A DNA stretch of 64,000 bases from an uncultured Eubacterium sp. GTDB lineage: Bacteria; Bacillota; Clostridia; Oscillospirales; Acutalibacteraceae. Shown in pieces: positions 52,779-62,609 of this stretch (position 1 is the stretch's first letter; every line of letters starts with the position of its first letter). Below the pieces are notes generated by a model that worked only from the letters and a program-made list of their open reading frames with translations, made no database searches and had not been told where the DNA came from. The DNA is taken from assembly GCF_934525195.1 (NCBI RefSeq), contig NZ_CAKSZA010000001.1, forward strand, positions 62,001 through 126,000, read 5' to 3'. A program made the position numbers and the translations under genes.

Positions 52779-53909
52779 TCACAACTTTTTTACAACATTA
52801 ACAAGTGCGTCACAATCATAAAACGTGTTGAATGCACCAAAGCTCACACGAACCGTGCCACGGTCGGCAGTTCCGAAATGCTTGTGTGCAAGCGGTGTGC
52901 AATGAAAGCCCGCCCTTGTGCAAATATTGTTTTTTGCAAGGATTGAAGCGGTTTTTTCGCTTGAATAATCCGCAAAATTGAAAGATATAATCGGCATAGT
53001 TTTGTTCTTTTCGGGAAACGGAGTGTAAAGTTTTACTCCATCAATGCCGTCGAGTACGGTATAAGTGTGGCGAGCAAGCGACAACTCGTGAGAATAAATC
53101 GCATCCGTGCCGTAGGTATTAATATAATCTATGCCCTTGCCAAGGGAAATTATACCCGAATTGTTAAGCGTTCCCGATTCAAGTCTGTCGGGCAAAAATT
53201 CAGGTTGCTTGAGCGACATAGAGTTACTGCCCGTGCCACCCTCCTCGACAGTTGAAAGTTGAACACCGTCTTTTACGGCAATGAAGCCCGTGCCCATTGC
53301 ACCGAACAGGCACTTATGCCCCGGAGCACAAAGAATGTCGATATTATCTCTTTTTGCATTTATATCCGCAACCCCGGCACCCTGTGCCCCGTCAACAATA
53401 AATCTTACGCCGTGAGTTTTGCACATATTGCCGATTTTTGCAACAGGAAATGTCACGCCGAAAGCGTTGCTTGAGTGCATACAAACAACAACGGTTGTAT
53501 TAGGTTTTATGAGATTTTCAAAATTTTTGACCGTTTCGTCATCATCAAACGAATAGCGTGCAATATCATATTCAATCATACCGTCATCAAACAATTTTTC
53601 GGCAACACGGCTAACGGAATTATGCTCAAGGGAAGAAATAATGATGTGGTCACCCTGCTTGACGCTCCCCTTAATTGCCATATTGAGAGCCTCGGTGCAG
53701 TTTTTTGTAAAAGCCACATTTTGCGCCTCGAAGCCGAACATATCGGCGACCTTTTCACGAACGGAATAAATCATCTCGCCTGCACGAATACTCTCCTTAT
53801 ATCCGCCTCTGCCGCTGTTGAACGAATACTTTTTTAACGCCAAAACGGCTGACGCAAGAACCGAAGCGGGTTTTGGATAAGTTGTGGCGGCATTGTCAAA
53901 ATAAATCAC
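52779..53909 (-). CDS. Cysteine desulfurase-family aminotransferase (class V)
   Basis: About 376 residues from GTG 53909: VIYFDNAATTYPKP, PLP-lysine region APGHKCLFGAMGTGF, and the reactive Cys in TRAGFHCTPLAH. This subgroup typically travels with a DUF3343 protein and is thought to mobilise sulfur or selenium. It overlaps the upstream DUF3343 stop (GTGA), which also provides the GAGGGA ribosome site. A longer frame to 53972 is rejected. Confidence 0.9.
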   Translation of the reverse strand: MIYFDNAATTYPKPASVLASAVLALKKYSFNSGRGGYKESIRAGEMIYSVREKVADMFGFEAQNVAFTKNCTEALNMAIKGSVKQGDHIIISSLEHNSVSRVAEKLFDDGMIEYDIARYSFDDDETVKNFENLIKPNTTVVVCMHSSNAFGVTFPVAKIGNMCKTHGVRFIVDGAQGAGVADINAKRDNIDILCAPGHKCLFGAMGTGFIAVKDGVQLSTVEEGGTGSNSMSLKQPEFLPDRLESGTLNNSGIISLGKGIDYINTYGTDAIYSHELSLARHTYTVLDGIDGVKLYTPFPEKNKTMPIISFNFADYSSEKTASILAKNNICTRAGFHCTPLAHKHFGTADRGTVRVSFGAFNTFYDCDALVNVVKKL

Positions 53910-54124
53910 AGTTCCCTCACCCCAAGTATTCTTATTCCGTTTTGAGCAAGCAATCTCTTTGCCGTGTCGCAATCCGCATACTCAACGCCGATAACAAAAC
54001 CGCAACCGTCACCGACAGCAGGATTTTCTATTCTTGACACAGTAGGCTTGATGCCATAACGCCGAAGCAATTTTGAGCCTCGCTGTGCGTTGGTTACAGA
54101 GCCCACCTTAATTTCACATTTCAC
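53906..54124 (-). CDS. DUF3343 small protein, putative Se/S carrier
   Basis: 72 residues from GTG 54124 (GAGGTGAT upstream): KVGSVTNAQRGSKLLRRYGI, then GDGCGFVIGVEYAD, whose Cys is the likely carrier residue of this family. Partner of the overlapping cysteine desulfurase gene. The upstream extension to 54178 has no ribosome site. Confidence 0.82.
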   Translation of the reverse strand: MKCEIKVGSVTNAQRGSKLLRRYGIKPTVSRIENPAVGDGCGFVIGVEYADCDTAKRLLAQNGIRILGVREL

Positions 54125-54206
54125 GAAATCACCTCGTTTACAAGTGTATACATATATTACATAGTATGCACAAAACAAGGTTTTTGCATCATATTAATTT
54201 TTGGCA

Positions 54207-54232
54207 TAAAAAAGAGGCGAACACTCGCCTCT
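54207..54232 (-). terminator. Terminator of the acidic orphan gene
   Basis: Stem AGAGGCGA / TCGCCTCT (54213-54232), then six Ts on the minus strand. Confidence 0.85.
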
Positions 54233-54248
54233 ATAAAAACACTTTATT

Positions 54249-54824
54249 TTATACTATCATACCTGATTCCATCCAAGCCATAACGGACGGATACTCCTCT
54301 TTGTAGTCATCCAATCGTTCACTATTGGAATCAACAAAAGCCATAAATTCGTCCACATCATCAAAATCAAAGGTAAAGTCCTGAACAAAATCATAAGTTG
54401 CGGTGAAGAAATAATCGAACAAATCATCGGCTGAAAAACATTGAAGCAATTTATCCGCAACAATCTCGGTGACATAGTCAAGACCGTTTTTGATTTTCAA
54501 ATCCTCGTCATCATCAAAGGTATCGATATTTTCATCTTCTTCGCAATAAGCAACAATATCTTCCTTGGAAATGCCGATTTGTGCAAGATAATCAACAACA
54601 TCCTCAAAACCTGTTTCGTTGACTTCATCATAAAGACGGTATTCAAACTCGCCGATAAGATTTTGAATAGCCGTTGCCTTGAAAATATCGTCAATCTCGT
54701 GCCCCGGCTCATCGGTAATTACAAAGCCGTCTTGTTCAAATTCCGACCATATAAGTTCATAAAGACGAGTGTACTTGTCTTTTTCCTCAAATATCGCCTC
54801 ATGAATAAATGAATATAAATCCAT
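54249..54824 (-). CDS. Acidic hypothetical protein
   Basis: 191 residues, not recognised. Strongly acidic, with clusters CEEDENIDTFDDDEDLK and FDFDDVDEFMAF, no signal peptide and no transmembrane helix. Predicted mostly helical and cytoplasmic. Monocistronic, with a good terminator. The ribosome site is weak (AGGAGTTAACT upstream of ATG). An acidic adaptor or a DNA-mimic-like protein is possible but unsupported. Confidence 0.75.
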   Translation of the reverse strand: MDLYSFIHEAIFEEKDKYTRLYELIWSEFEQDGFVITDEPGHEIDDIFKATAIQNLIGEFEYRLYDEVNETGFEDVVDYLAQIGISKEDIVAYCEEDENIDTFDDDEDLKIKNGLDYVTEIVADKLLQCFSADDLFDYFFTATYDFVQDFTFDFDDVDEFMAFVDSNSERLDDYKEEYPSVMAWMESGMIV

Positions 54825-54956
54825 AGTTAACTCCTAACATCACATAAATCTTTAACTGTATTGTATATCATATTGCGTGCATTTTCAATATTGCATTATA
54901 GATTATTTTAAGTTATAATTAAAATATGTATATATTACTTAAATTAAGGTGAAATT

Positions 54957-55832
54957 ATGAAATACAAAATCACAAGCAACGAAGCCGAGGTTTGCGTTTT
55001 GCAAGACGGGGCAATGCTTACTTCTCTGCTCAAAAACGACACGGAATATCTTTGGCAGGGCGACGAAGAGCATTGGAGCGGTCAGGCACCAATCTGCTTT
55101 CCTATTGTCGGAATGTTACCTAACAACGAGGGCACGGCATTTGAAGAAAAGTGCGTAATGAAGCGCCACGGCATTGCAAGAATAAATCCGTTTGAACTCA
55201 AAGAGCAAATCAAAAATTCAATTACATTCATTCAAAAATCAAATGATACAACCAAGGCGGCTTTTCCGTTTGACTACGAACTTGAAGTAAAGTACACACT
55301 TGTAGGCTCAACCGTAAGCGTTGAATATCTTGTTAAAAACACAGGCAAGAAAAAGATGCCGTTTGTTATCGGCGGTCACCCTGCATTCAACTGTCCGCTT
55401 GACAAAAACGAAAAATTTGAAGATTATAAGGTTAAATTTGACAAAGCACTCAAGGGCGGTTATCTCCGTCCCGACCATCACAGCGGACTGATAAACATTG
55501 AAAACCGATTTGATGATTTTAACGGCAAGTCTGAAATTGCGATGCGCCACGACTTGTTTGAAGAAAAAGACGCTATGATATTTGACGGCATTGCGCCGAA
55601 ATCTGCAACGCTTATCGGACCAAATGGCAAAGGTATAAAAATCGAATATCAGGATATGGCAAACCTGCTTATTTGGTCTGCATGCGGCAATGCCGACTTT
55701 GTTGCGCTTGAGCCGTGGACAGGAATTTCCAACTGCTCCGACGAAACAAACGAGATTGAAAAAAAGCGTGGAATGACAATACTTGAACCGAACGAACAGG
55801 CAGGATTCAAGTATAAAATTACAATGATATAA
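54957..55832 (+). CDS. Aldose 1-epimerase-family protein (LacX-like)
   Basis: 291 residues, galactose-mutarotase superfamily beta-sandwich: YLWQGDEEHWSGQAPICFP, MKRHGIAR with the conserved His, GGHPAFNCPL with the second His, and VALEPWTGISN with the catalytic Glu. It interconverts sugar anomers or acts on hexose 6-phosphates. AAGGTGAAATT precedes ATG. Followed at 13 bp by nadE. Confidence 0.9.
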   Translation: MKYKITSNEAEVCVLQDGAMLTSLLKNDTEYLWQGDEEHWSGQAPICFPIVGMLPNNEGTAFEEKCVMKRHGIARINPFELKEQIKNSITFIQKSNDTTKAAFPFDYELEVKYTLVGSTVSVEYLVKNTGKKKMPFVIGGHPAFNCPLDKNEKFEDYKVKFDKALKGGYLRPDHHSGLINIENRFDDFNGKSEIAMRHDLFEEKDAMIFDGIAPKSATLIGPNGKGIKIEYQDMANLLIWSACGNADFVALEPWTGISNCSDETNEIEKKRGMTILEPNEQAGFKYKITMI

Positions 55833-55845
55833 CCGAGGGTAAAAA

Positions 55846-57798
55846 ATGAATTACGGAATGTTTAGAGTAGCTTCGGCAAGCCTCAAATTGAAAGTGGCAA
55901 ACCCAAGCTACAACAAAGTTGAAATCAAAAAAGCAATTTACGATGCAGAGAAACAAGGTGTGCGACTTCTTGTAACTCCCGAACTTTCAATAACAGGATA
56001 TTCCTGCGGAGATTTGTTCTTTACAAAATCACTCCTCAAAGCATCAAACGAAGCACTTTACGACATTGTTGAATACACAAAGGACAGAAACATTGTTGTG
56101 GTTGTGGGTGCTCCGTGGGCTATAAAGAACTCACTTTACAACTGCGCATTTGTAATTTATAAAGGTGAAATCTTGATGGCTGTGCCAAAAAAACATCTGC
56201 CAAACTACAACGAATTCTACGAAAAAAGATGGTTTGCAGAGCCTATGGAAGAGGGCTTCAGCGAATGGGTTAACGGAGAAGAACTCGGCTTTGATATTTC
56301 CACATCCAAGCTCATACAACTTGATGACGGAGTTACTATCGGAGTTGAATTGTGCGAAGATTTGTGGGTTACAAATCCGCCGTCAAACGAACTTGCTGTT
56401 GCGGGTGCAAACATCATAGTTAATCTTTCTGCAAGTGACGAATATGTTTCAAAGGCACAATACAGAAAGAAATTGATTGAAACGCAGTCTGCAAAATGTA
56501 TCTGCGGATATATTTATGCCGGTGCAAGCATATACGAAAGCACGGCAGACCTTGTTTTTGGCGGAGCAACAATCATTGCGGAAAACGGAGCAATTCTTGC
56601 CGAGGGCAAGCGTTTCAGCCGTGAAAATGTAATCACCATTGCAGACATCGACTGCGAAAAGCTCAACAATCTTCGACTTAAGGACACAAGTTTTGGCAAC
56701 AAATCAATTAACGAATTTGAATGTATGGATATGACTTGTGATTTTTGCTTTGACAATGATGATGACGAAGATGACGAGCCTGAAATCAAATTAAATCCGG
56801 ACAACGATATGAAGTTCAGATATATTGACCCTCACCCATTTGTTCCGAGCAACAAAGATGAAGTGCGTGAAAGATGCGAAGAAATCTTTGCTATTCAGGC
56901 AAGCGGACTTGCAAGAAGGCTTGAACACATCAACTCAAAAGGCTGTGTAATCGGAATAAGCGGTGGACTTGACAGCACACTTGCACTTCTTGTTGCGGTT
57001 GAGAGTATGAAAATGCTCGGTAAGCCTATGACAGACATCATCGGCATCACAATGCCTGGCTTCGGCACAACCGACAGAACCTACAACAACGCCATTGAAT
57101 TGATGAAGTCACTCGGCGTGACTATCAAGGAAATCAGCATAAAAGATGCTTGTATTCAGCACTTAAAGGATATTGAGCACAGCGAGGATGTGCACGACAT
57201 TACATACGAAAACACACAGGCAAGAGAAAGAACGCAAATTCTTTTTGATATGGCAAACAAGATGGGTTGCTTGCTTGTGGGCACGGGTGATTTGTCTGAA
57301 CTTGCAATGGGTTGGTGCACATACAACGGCGACCATATGAGCATGTACGGAGTGAATGCTTCTGTGCCAAAAACACTTGTGAGATACCTTGTTGAATATG
57401 TTGCAAGCCAAAGTGACGAAAAGACAAAAAATATCTTGCTTGATGTACTCGACACACCTGTTTCGCCTGAACTTCTGCCGCCTGACGAAAACGGAAAAAT
57501 TGCTCAAAAGACGGAGGACAACATCGGTCCGTACGAATTGCACGACTTCTTCCTTTACAACTTCGTGAGATTCGGATTTACAAAAGAAAAACTCCAAAAA
57601 CTTGCCGAAAAAGCATTTGACGGAGTTTATGACAGAAAGACAATCAGAAAGTGGCTTGATGTGTTTATGAGAAGATTTTTCATCAGCCAATTCAAGAGAA
57701 ATTGTATTCCCGACGGACCAAAGGTCGGCTCGGTTTCGCTCTCCCCTCGTGGTGATTGGAGAATGCCGAGTGACGCAAGTTTTGACGATTTTATGTAA
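55846..57798 (+). CDS. nadE: Glutamine-hydrolysing NAD+ synthetase
   Basis: 650 residues. N-terminal nitrilase-type glutaminase: Glu in LVTPELSITGYSC, Lys in VPKKHLPNY, Cys in GVELCEDLW. C-terminal NAD synthetase with the ATP loop VIGISGGLDSTLALL and GTGDLSELAMGW. An acidic insertion (DNDDDEDDEPEIKL) lies between the domains. Last step of NAD synthesis. GAGGGT precedes ATG. Confidence 0.96.
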   Translation: MNYGMFRVASASLKLKVANPSYNKVEIKKAIYDAEKQGVRLLVTPELSITGYSCGDLFFTKSLLKASNEALYDIVEYTKDRNIVVVVGAPWAIKNSLYNCAFVIYKGEILMAVPKKHLPNYNEFYEKRWFAEPMEEGFSEWVNGEELGFDISTSKLIQLDDGVTIGVELCEDLWVTNPPSNELAVAGANIIVNLSASDEYVSKAQYRKKLIETQSAKCICGYIYAGASIYESTADLVFGGATIIAENGAILAEGKRFSRENVITIADIDCEKLNNLRLKDTSFGNKSINEFECMDMTCDFCFDNDDDEDDEPEIKLNPDNDMKFRYIDPHPFVPSNKDEVRERCEEIFAIQASGLARRLEHINSKGCVIGISGGLDSTLALLVAVESMKMLGKPMTDIIGITMPGFGTTDRTYNNAIELMKSLGVTIKEISIKDACIQHLKDIEHSEDVHDITYENTQARERTQILFDMANKMGCLLVGTGDLSELAMGWCTYNGDHMSMYGVNASVPKTLVRYLVEYVASQSDEKTKNILLDVLDTPVSPELLPPDENGKIAQKTEDNIGPYELHDFFLYNFVRFGFTKEKLQKLAEKAFDGVYDRKTIRKWLDVFMRRFFISQFKRNCIPDGPKVGSVSLSPRGDWRMPSDASFDDFM

Positions 57799-57836
57799 AA
57801 AAAGGCATTGCGGTCAAATGACTCGCAATGCCTTTT
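57799..57836. terminator. Bidirectional terminator between nadE and the 57859 lipoprotein gene
   Basis: Perfect stem AAAAGGCATTGCG / CGCAATGCCTTTT around an 11-base loop, lying between convergent genes. Confidence 0.85.
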
Positions 57837-57858
57837 ATATAGGAGAAAATTATTATAT

Positions 57859-58269
57859 TCAATACCATTTGTCAACCCAGCCGTCTTTATCGGTGTTGAC
57901 TTTATTTTTTTCTGTTTTCGTGCCATTGTCGGCTGTTGTTTCGCTCAAATCCGTTGACGATTCAACCGTCGATGACGTCACTTCTGTTTTTTTATCAGGA
58001 ACAACCGTTGTGCTGTCATTTGAGAAGTTAATATCATTATCGGCATCGGTTTTATTTAAATCGTTTTTTTCTGTTATACCGTTTTGCTCAATCGAAGCGG
58101 TTGAAACTTCACCGTCCGAAGCAAAATTTGAAGTTTGCTCCGTAACAGAAACATCAACTTCGTTTTTGTTAAGAGAATCATTTTCTATGTCGGAAGCACC
58201 GTGTGAGCAAGCGGCAAACATCAAAGCACAAAGCAGAAATACAGCAAGCGGTAAAAATAATTTTTTCAC
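57859..58269 (-). CDS. Small Ser/Thr/Asp-rich lipoprotein
   Basis: 136 residues from GTG 58269: signal VKKLFLPLAVFLLCALMFAAC, then a low-complexity Ser/Thr/Asp/Asn-rich region with no recognisable domain, ending DGWVDKWY. The ribosome site GAGGAGG lies inside the last codons of the subtilase gene, whose stop is one base before this start. The two are translationally coupled, and it may be a partner of the protease. Confidence 0.75.
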   Translation of the reverse strand: MKKLFLPLAVFLLCALMFAACSHGASDIENDSLNKNEVDVSVTEQTSNFASDGEVSTASIEQNGITEKNDLNKTDADNDINFSNDSTTVVPDKKTEVTSSTVESSTDLSETTADNGTKTEKNKVNTDKDGWVDKWY

Positions 58270-58270
58270 G

Positions 58271-60916
58271 CTATTCCTCCTCTGCCATAACTTCGCTGAC
58301 CGAAAGTTTAACCGTATCGTCAACTTCCTCATCACCGAGAACGGCTGTTGCCACTTGATTGAAAGAGCGCTTTACAATCGGCGAATAGAAATACCAACCG
58401 TCAATATTTACATACGCTCTGACCGAAACAACAGTATCTCGTTGATTTGGCGGAACTTCATTTATAACAAGGTTAAACGCTGTTTTATTGCCATCGGAAA
58501 CAGTTTTTCCCGCCTTTACCTTGCGTTGCGCATTGTCAACATAAAGTGTGTCGGTGTCGCCATAATTAAGAACAAATCCATATTCAACATTAGTTGCAAG
58601 AGTTTCCAACTCGTCAATTTTTGTCCACGTGAATCCAAATCTCATTCCTGAATCCGTCGCTCGGATTTGAGCACCTCTTGCTTCTGCATAATTGCCCGAA
58701 TCCTTATATGAACAGAAACGGTAAGAATATTTTTCCAAAAACGCTCTTAGTTTGCTGAATCCGCTTTGAAGCTGAGCGATAAAGTTATATTTATACTCAC
58801 CATCTGCCTCCAATTCAGGAGAAAGGTTGTTGTTTACATAAATATCGACATCACTCGGAATATCAAGATAGAGCGAAGACGCCTTTGGGACAAACAAAGT
58901 TTCGAGTGATTTGCAATTTTCAAAAGTGCTTGTTACATTTGCGTCACAATCAACAAGTCGAGGCAAATACGCAATTTGAAGTTTGGTGCAGTTTTTGAAT
59001 AAACCGTTATTGATTTCTGCAAGTTTACCGAGTTTAACGATTTGAACCAACGAATTTTCAAAAGCATTTTCATCAGCTTTAAAACATTTTTCAAGTATAA
59101 TATAGCTAAATCCCGAATTTTTAAAGGCATATTTGCCAACTGTTCTTATGCTCGGAGAAGAAAATCCGCTTGCAAATGCAGTACAATCGGCGAAAGCATA
59201 ATCGCCGATATTCTTTACTGTTTTAGGCAACGACACATTGTTAATATCGCAATATCTAAAACAATTTTCGCTAACCGAAACAGGAACTGTACCATCGATT
59301 GAATCAGGAACGACAACATCCTTTTTGCCGCCCAAATACGCAAGAAGCGAACCATTTTCGTCAATAATGAATTCCGACTCGTTAATATAATAATCGCCAC
59401 AGAAAAATCTGCCGTGGAACACAGAACCTGTTTTTTCATAAGCGGCGGCAATAATTCGAGTGCTTTCATTAATTTTTATAGGCTCTGAATAAATCGTACC
59501 GTTTTTTAGAGTAGGCAATGTTCCGTCAGTTGTATAAACAATATCAATCAAAGTGCTTGAACAATCAAGTTTTAGACTGATTTCGTCAGTATAAACGCCG
59601 CTTTGATAATTAGGTTTGATATTTTTACTTCTTGTGGAATCAATCAAATTTGAAAAATTCACTATTCCCTTGCCGTATTTTTTGCATTGATTTTTTTCCA
59701 TAAAAGGAACGCAGCAATCAAGCAATTTCTTTTTTACTTCATACGGAGAATAGTTTGAATGTTCTGTGCGAACAATGGCTGCGGCAGCAGAAACAATCGG
59801 AGCGGAAAACGACGTTCCTTTTGAATAAATATATTTTGGGCTTGGATCTTTTCTTGTTGCCTTGTAGGAAGCAAATGCAAACGGAGCCGAAATATCAACA
59901 TAATTACCATAATTTGAATATTCACTCGGAACGCTGTTTTTTTCAACTCCCGCAACGGAAATCACATTATCATACTGAGAAGGAAAACTCAAAGACTCAT
60001 CTCCGCTATTGCCTGCCGAGCTGACAAAGAGAACCCCCATATCGGTGAGTTCATTGATTTCATTTTCAATATGACTGTCCATTTTATCTCCGCTGAACGA
60101 CATATTGATTATATCGGGACGTTTAGTCATATTCTTGATGTGATTAAGTGCAAGAAGCAAGCTTGAATCAGTTACAGACATACCATATGCCACCTTGAAA
60201 GCCTGAACCTTAACATTTTCGGGTGTGCAAAGGACAACTGTACTTGCAACCTTTGTGCCATGTCCGTTATCATCCATTTCGTCGCCTGATGCCATAAAAG
60301 AAAAATCTGTATGCGTGCGGATAACTCTGTTTTTGAACAAATCAATATCATATTGTATACCGCTGTCAAGCACTCCGACAACAACTTCCCTGTTCACTCT
60401 ATATTTATAAAATGAAACAGCTTCATCAATATCACACAATTTATATGCCCATTCAAAAGCATCGCTTCTGTCTTTTAAAGTTGAAAGAAGGCTGCTGTTG
60501 AGATTATAAGAAACCTCTGTTTCCTGCTCATAAGCCTCATCAAGAGAAAAAACAGAATCGTATGACGGTTCATAACCGAGAGCCTCGAATTTTGAAAAGG
60601 CTGATGATGCAGATTTTACGTCATCATACTGAACAACCGTATAGCCATACAAATTTGCTGTGGCAACACTGTTATAAGTGTCGACATTTTTGTCATTGGC
60701 TTTTATTATAATTCTGTTTTTAACCACCACTCTGTCAACTTTTTCGGATAAAAACTCATCAACAAAGTCATCGTCGGTTGTAAGCAATCCTGCCAAATCC
60801 TCGGCTGCACGATTAGCTTCTTTATCGGATGCGGCAGAAACAACAACACAGTTCATAGGTGCAAATGTACCGGCAAAAAGAAGCAAAGCCAAAAACAATG
60901 ACATTATTTTTTTCAT
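58271..60916 (-). CDS. Secreted S8 subtilisin-like protease with LRR and chitobiase-type domains
   Basis: 881 residues from ATG 60916 (GGAGGTG upstream). Signal peptide, then a prodomain (about 30-170) and an S8 domain with Asp184 (GVLDSGIQYD), His219 (DDNGHGTKVAS), the oxyanion Asn303 (SAGNSG) and Ser369 (GTSFSAPIV). Next comes a chitobiase C-terminal-like beta domain (DGTLPTLKNGTIYSEPI). BspA-type leucine-rich repeats follow (TVKNIGDYAFADCTAF, IRTVGKYAFKNSGFSYI), then a C-terminal beta domain of about 180 residues. No sorting signal seen. Probably acts on, or is displayed at, the cell surface. Confidence 0.92.
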   Translation of the reverse strand: MKKIMSLFLALLLFAGTFAPMNCVVVSAASDKEANRAAEDLAGLLTTDDDFVDEFLSEKVDRVVVKNRIIIKANDKNVDTYNSVATANLYGYTVVQYDDVKSASSAFSKFEALGYEPSYDSVFSLDEAYEQETEVSYNLNSSLLSTLKDRSDAFEWAYKLCDIDEAVSFYKYRVNREVVVGVLDSGIQYDIDLFKNRVIRTHTDFSFMASGDEMDDNGHGTKVASTVVLCTPENVKVQAFKVAYGMSVTDSSLLLALNHIKNMTKRPDIINMSFSGDKMDSHIENEINELTDMGVLFVSSAGNSGDESLSFPSQYDNVISVAGVEKNSVPSEYSNYGNYVDISAPFAFASYKATRKDPSPKYIYSKGTSFSAPIVSAAAAIVRTEHSNYSPYEVKKKLLDCCVPFMEKNQCKKYGKGIVNFSNLIDSTRSKNIKPNYQSGVYTDEISLKLDCSSTLIDIVYTTDGTLPTLKNGTIYSEPIKINESTRIIAAAYEKTGSVFHGRFFCGDYYINESEFIIDENGSLLAYLGGKKDVVVPDSIDGTVPVSVSENCFRYCDINNVSLPKTVKNIGDYAFADCTAFASGFSSPSIRTVGKYAFKNSGFSYIILEKCFKADENAFENSLVQIVKLGKLAEINNGLFKNCTKLQIAYLPRLVDCDANVTSTFENCKSLETLFVPKASSLYLDIPSDVDIYVNNNLSPELEADGEYKYNFIAQLQSGFSKLRAFLEKYSYRFCSYKDSGNYAEARGAQIRATDSGMRFGFTWTKIDELETLATNVEYGFVLNYGDTDTLYVDNAQRKVKAGKTVSDGNKTAFNLVINEVPPNQRDTVVSVRAYVNIDGWYFYSPIVKRSFNQVATAVLGDEEVDDTVKLSVSEVMAEEE

Positions 60917-61110
60917 ACAATCGCACCTCCGATCTAAACTTTCAATCAATGCAAATCGAATGTTTTAACATTACTTTAACATTATTATACTATTAATATA
61001 TCATAATGTTGCGACTATTTCAACATTTTTTTATAGGCGAGTTGCACAAAATTTATCTATAATAATTTGTCACAATGTTCATATTATGTTATTCTTTATA
61101 CAAAGATATA

Positions 61111-61140
61111 AAAAACTGCAAGCCGAAGCTTGCAGTTTTT
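61111..61140 (-). terminator. Terminator of the GH18 gene
   Basis: Perfect stem AAAAACTGCAAGC / GCTTGCAGTTTTT around a UUCG tetraloop on the minus strand. Confidence 0.92.
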
Positions 61141-61157
61141 TTGTTATTTGTAATTGA

Positions 61158-62591
61158 TTATTGTTTTGCAGACTTGGTGTCTGTAATCGCTTTGAAAAGC
61201 GAAAGTTCGTTATCATAAGGCAAATCGCAGCTATAATGCCAAATCATCACTCCGCCGAGACCCGCATCAATGGCAAAAGCGGTTTTGTCGGCAATCATCT
61301 GAACCGAATTGATATATTGCGGAGCGGTCATTGGATTGCCATCGTGGTCAAAATCATTGAAATAAATGAGATTGGTAAATTTATCAATCTTATTGCTGTA
61401 CTGATTATAATTTCCCCAATAGCCAAGACGGTTGGTCGGTCGAGAATAGAACGGCAAACCAAGGTCGATTTGTTCGGGAGAAAAACCGCCTTTGATTGCC
61501 TTGTCAATACCGTTGACGGTTGTTGAGAAAATCGAATGATAGCCGTGAGCGGTGAACATATCATAGAGCATAACCTCTACCCTGTCAACTGCCTTGATTA
61601 CATCATCGTCAAACCTCAAATCCCACGGTGCGATTGCAAGGGAAATAATCTTGTCGGGCATTGCCTTGTCAAGCTTACGCAAGAAATTGTTAAAGCGCTT
61701 CCAATCCGCCTTATCATACGGAAATTCATAATCCATATCATAGCCGTCAAAGCCATATTTATTGACAAAGTCAACAATGCTTGCAACAAGATTGTCAACA
61801 TTCTGATCACTCATCATAGACTTGATGTCGAGATTATCCTCGCCATAAGGCATCGCTATATCAGTTATAATATTGATTTTTCTGTCGCCGATTTTTGATT
61901 TTAAAAGATTAACTTTATCTGCATAATACTGCTCGTCAACCTCGTTTGAATTCCCGTCATAAAATTTGATATTACCCTGTCCGTCAAATTTTGCCGTGCC
62001 GAAAACGATGACATCGGTGAGTGCGTCAAGATTTGAAAAATCAGCCTCTTCCTTGATGTCCTCGGCAAGAAAATACGCATTTACACGGAGGTCTTTTGCC
62101 TTTTCATTTTTAAGATAATACGCCTCAAAATTATTTACATTATAATTGCCCGATGACTCATTTACGAAAACACGAAGGTATCTGTATTTTACATCACCCA
62201 AAAAGCAGGTGTGACCGCCCTCGATACAATCGCTCTGATAAAGGAACTGATAATTTGCATCCTGTTCGTTTGAGCCGTAAATTTCAAACAAAGTAACTTT
62301 TTTACCCGACTCGCCGAGGATAACGGTGTTGAAATCGACACTATCTCCAAAATCAACGGTCATATACATGACTTCCTCGTGCTTACCTTTGAGAGAAAAG
62401 CTCTTTTTGGTTTTACCGTCCTGCGTGGTATATGTTGCGGATGAGGCAAGATTCAAGCCGTCACTTTTCGTTGCGGACTTTGTATAGGTATTCGTCATTA
62501 TACTTTTGCCCGTATTTGAGCACGAGCAAAATGTAAGGCAGACAAGAACTGCAACAAGTAAGATTGATAGTGTTTTTTGTAATTTTTTCAT
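61158..62591 (-). CDS. GH18-family lipoprotein with N-terminal discoidin-like domain
   Basis: 477 residues. Lipoprotein signal with the modified Cys at 22 or 24 (FCSC). Residues about 45-160 resemble an F5/8-type carbohydrate-binding domain (YMTVDFGDSVDFNTVILGE, YRYLRVFVNES). The GH18 barrel follows with FDGYDMDYEF, catalytic Glu289. Likely a chitinase or endo-beta-N-acetylglucosaminidase acting at the surface. AAGGAG precedes ATG, 18 bp after the ABC transporter stop. Confidence 0.9.
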   Translation of the reverse strand: MKKLQKTLSILLVAVLVCLTFCSCSNTGKSIMTNTYTKSATKSDGLNLASSATYTTQDGKTKKSFSLKGKHEEVMYMTVDFGDSVDFNTVILGESGKKVTLFEIYGSNEQDANYQFLYQSDCIEGGHTCFLGDVKYRYLRVFVNESSGNYNVNNFEAYYLKNEKAKDLRVNAYFLAEDIKEEADFSNLDALTDVIVFGTAKFDGQGNIKFYDGNSNEVDEQYYADKVNLLKSKIGDRKINIITDIAMPYGEDNLDIKSMMSDQNVDNLVASIVDFVNKYGFDGYDMDYEFPYDKADWKRFNNFLRKLDKAMPDKIISLAIAPWDLRFDDDVIKAVDRVEVMLYDMFTAHGYHSIFSTTVNGIDKAIKGGFSPEQIDLGLPFYSRPTNRLGYWGNYNQYSNKIDKFTNLIYFNDFDHDGNPMTAPQYINSVQMIADKTAFAIDAGLGGVMIWHYSCDLPYDNELSLFKAITDTKSAKQ

Positions 62592-62609
62592 AATTTCTCC
62601 TTTTGGTTA

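Noticed and set aside
53906..54124. Selenoprotein with in-frame TGA
   Set aside because: No internal in-frame TGA was seen. The TGA at the end overlaps the next start as an ordinary stop.
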